Source: Nocardia ninae NBRC 108245 (GTDB lineage: Bacteria > Actinomycetota > Actinomycetes > Mycobacteriales > Mycobacteriaceae). From it: a stretch of DNA of 64,000 nucleotides. Where the stretch lies: the NCBI RefSeq assembly GCF_007990755.1, contig NZ_BJXA01000024.1, positions 1 through 64,000 of the forward strand. The letters run 5' to 3'. The translations under genes were made by a program, and so were the position numbers. A model generated the notes under the pieces. It did no database searches. It was not told the origin of the DNA and was given only the letters and a program-made list of their open reading frames with translations. How positions within the stretch are numbered: position 1 is the stretch's first letter; each line of letters begins with the position of its first letter. Of this stretch, positions 63,161 to 64,000 are shown piece by piece.

Positions 63161-63196
63161 AATAGGGTAAAGGGCACGCAACGAAGCGAGGGAAAC

Positions 63197-64000
63197 ATGG
63201 CAGGCAGCAGGCGTAAGGGCTTGGCGCGGTCGGCGAAGTTGGCCGGCCTGCCGATGAGCATCATGGCCCGCCGGGTCACCGCGACCGGGCGCGCGATGAT
63301 GACCGGCGCATCGCGCGACGAACTCGACGACGAGCTCATCGACAAGGCCGCCGACCAGATGTTTGCTGTACTCGGCGAACTCAAGGGCGGCGCGATGAAA
63401 CTCGGCCAAGCACTGAGCGTGGCTGAGGCCAGCATTCCGCCCCGCTTCGCCGACCGCTACCGCGACGCGCTCACCAAGCTCCAGTCGCAGGCGCCGCCCA
63501 TGCCGACCAGCGCTGTGCATCGGATGCTCGCCGAACAACTCGGCTCCCGCTGGCGCGAACGCTTCACCGAGTTCGATGACAAGCCGGTCGCCGCGGCCAG
63601 CATCGGGCAGGTGCACCGCGCCGTCTGGCGCGACGGCCGCACCGTCGCGGTGAAGGTGCAGTACCCGGGCGCCGACACGGCCCTGATGTCGGACTTGAAA
63701 ATGCTCCAGATGTTCTCCGGCGCTTTCGGTCTCATGATGCCGGGCGCGGACACCAAGGCACTGATCGCGGAGTTCATCGACCGCACCGCCGACGAGCTCG
63801 ACTACCGGATCGAGGCCGATCACCAGCGGCGCTTCGCCAAGGTCTTCGCCGGTGACCCGGACTTCCAGATCCCCAGGGTGATCGCCAGCGCACCGAAAGT
63901 GCTTGTCTCGGAATGGATGCAGGCCACTCCGCTCTCAGCGATCATCGCCGACGGCACCAAACAGCAGCGCGATCGAGCGGGCCGGCTGCTCGTCGAATTC
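63197..64000 (+). CDS. Second ABC1/AarF-family kinase, 3' end outside the window
   Basis: 268 residues are visible and the frame stays open to the last base. GAGGGAAAC precedes ATG 63197. Motifs in order: GGAMKLGQALSV (KxGQ), ALTKLQSQAPPM, AAASIGQVHRAVWRDGRTVAVKVQYPG and the Glu-containing ADELDYRIEADHQRRF. The catalytic HPGN and DFG motifs would follow beyond the window. It is a paralogue of the 60.7-62.2 kb gene on the other side of the GntR regulator. Confidence 0.93.
   Translation, partial: MAGSRRKGLARSAKLAGLPMSIMARRVTATGRAMMTGASRDELDDELIDKAADQMFAVLGELKGGAMKLGQALSVAEASIPPRFADRYRDALTKLQSQAPPMPTSAVHRMLAEQLGSRWRERFTEFDDKPVAAASIGQVHRAVWRDGRTVAVKVQYPGADTALMSDLKMLQMFSGAFGLMMPGADTKALIAEFIDRTADELDYRIEADHQRRFAKVFAGDPDFQIPRVIASAPKVLVSEWMQATPLSAIIADGTKQQRDRAGRLLVEF

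Overview
The window is high-GC actinobacterial DNA. It is most likely from a mycolate-containing genus close to Nocardia, judging by a mycobacterial-type Sdh1 succinate dehydrogenase, a DinB2-like polymerase, an NlpC/P60 hydrolase starting VGKHS behind a c-di-AMP-type riboswitch, DUF397/DUF5753 genes, EspC-like type VII secretion genes, FAAL/PKS genes and many lipid-metabolism genes. It is a chromosomal mosaic, not one island. I see no rRNA, tRNA, CRISPR array, transposase or phage gene.

Layout. 0-11 kb: a cut cupin gene, a PrsW-like protease, a DHFR-family protein, a YefM/YoeB-type toxin-antitoxin pair with tandem palindromic operators, lon behind a HAIR-like (HspR) site, a thioesterase/hydrolase reading frame with its TetR regulator, dinB2-like and a YhdH-type reductase. 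11-20 kb: a divergent MFS/TetR drug-efflux pair, an AlkA-like glycosylase, a 956-residue FAD/Fe-S oxidoreductase and an ABC exporter. 20-25 kb: a secreted TAP-like hydrolase and a DUF5753 regulator with two DUF397 proteins, divergent from two coupled small genes. 24.6-30 kb: sdhCAB and a thiolase. 30-38 kb: a hydrolase, a 2.6 kb visibly AT-richer EspC/YbaB/WXG-like cassette (31.9-34.4 kb), a long acyl-CoA dehydrogenase and an AAA ATPase. 38.9-40.2 kb: riboswitch, NlpC/P60, S4 protein. 40.2-48.3 kb: an FAAL, multidomain PKS-like protein and free ACP operon, with a divergent metallo-hydrolase. 48-53.9 kb: lipoprotein, FadD-type ligase, nitronate monooxygenase, TetR, methyltransferase. 53.9-60 kb: a kinase-like/LPG-synthase-like membrane protein, a deacetylase, two SDRs and a 2OG oxygenase. 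60-64 kb: a small membrane protein, two ABC1/AarF-type kinases and a GntR regulator sharing a palindromic motif.

The most unusual object is the 42.4-47.2 kb operon. An intact 1524-residue PKS-like protein has lost the recognisable catalytic residues of all four of its domains (KS, AT, DH, KR), yet stays translationally coupled to an apparently intact ACP and FAAL. Also notable are a four-site CTGTC-N3-GACAG motif linking the two AarF genes and the GntR gene, the T7SS-type cassette with similar flanking repeats, a DinB2-like polymerase with Gln at the steric-gate position, and several enzyme-family members lacking expected catalytic residues (thiolase, isochorismatase-like, kinase-like). Several convergent gene pairs are separated by long perfect hairpins.
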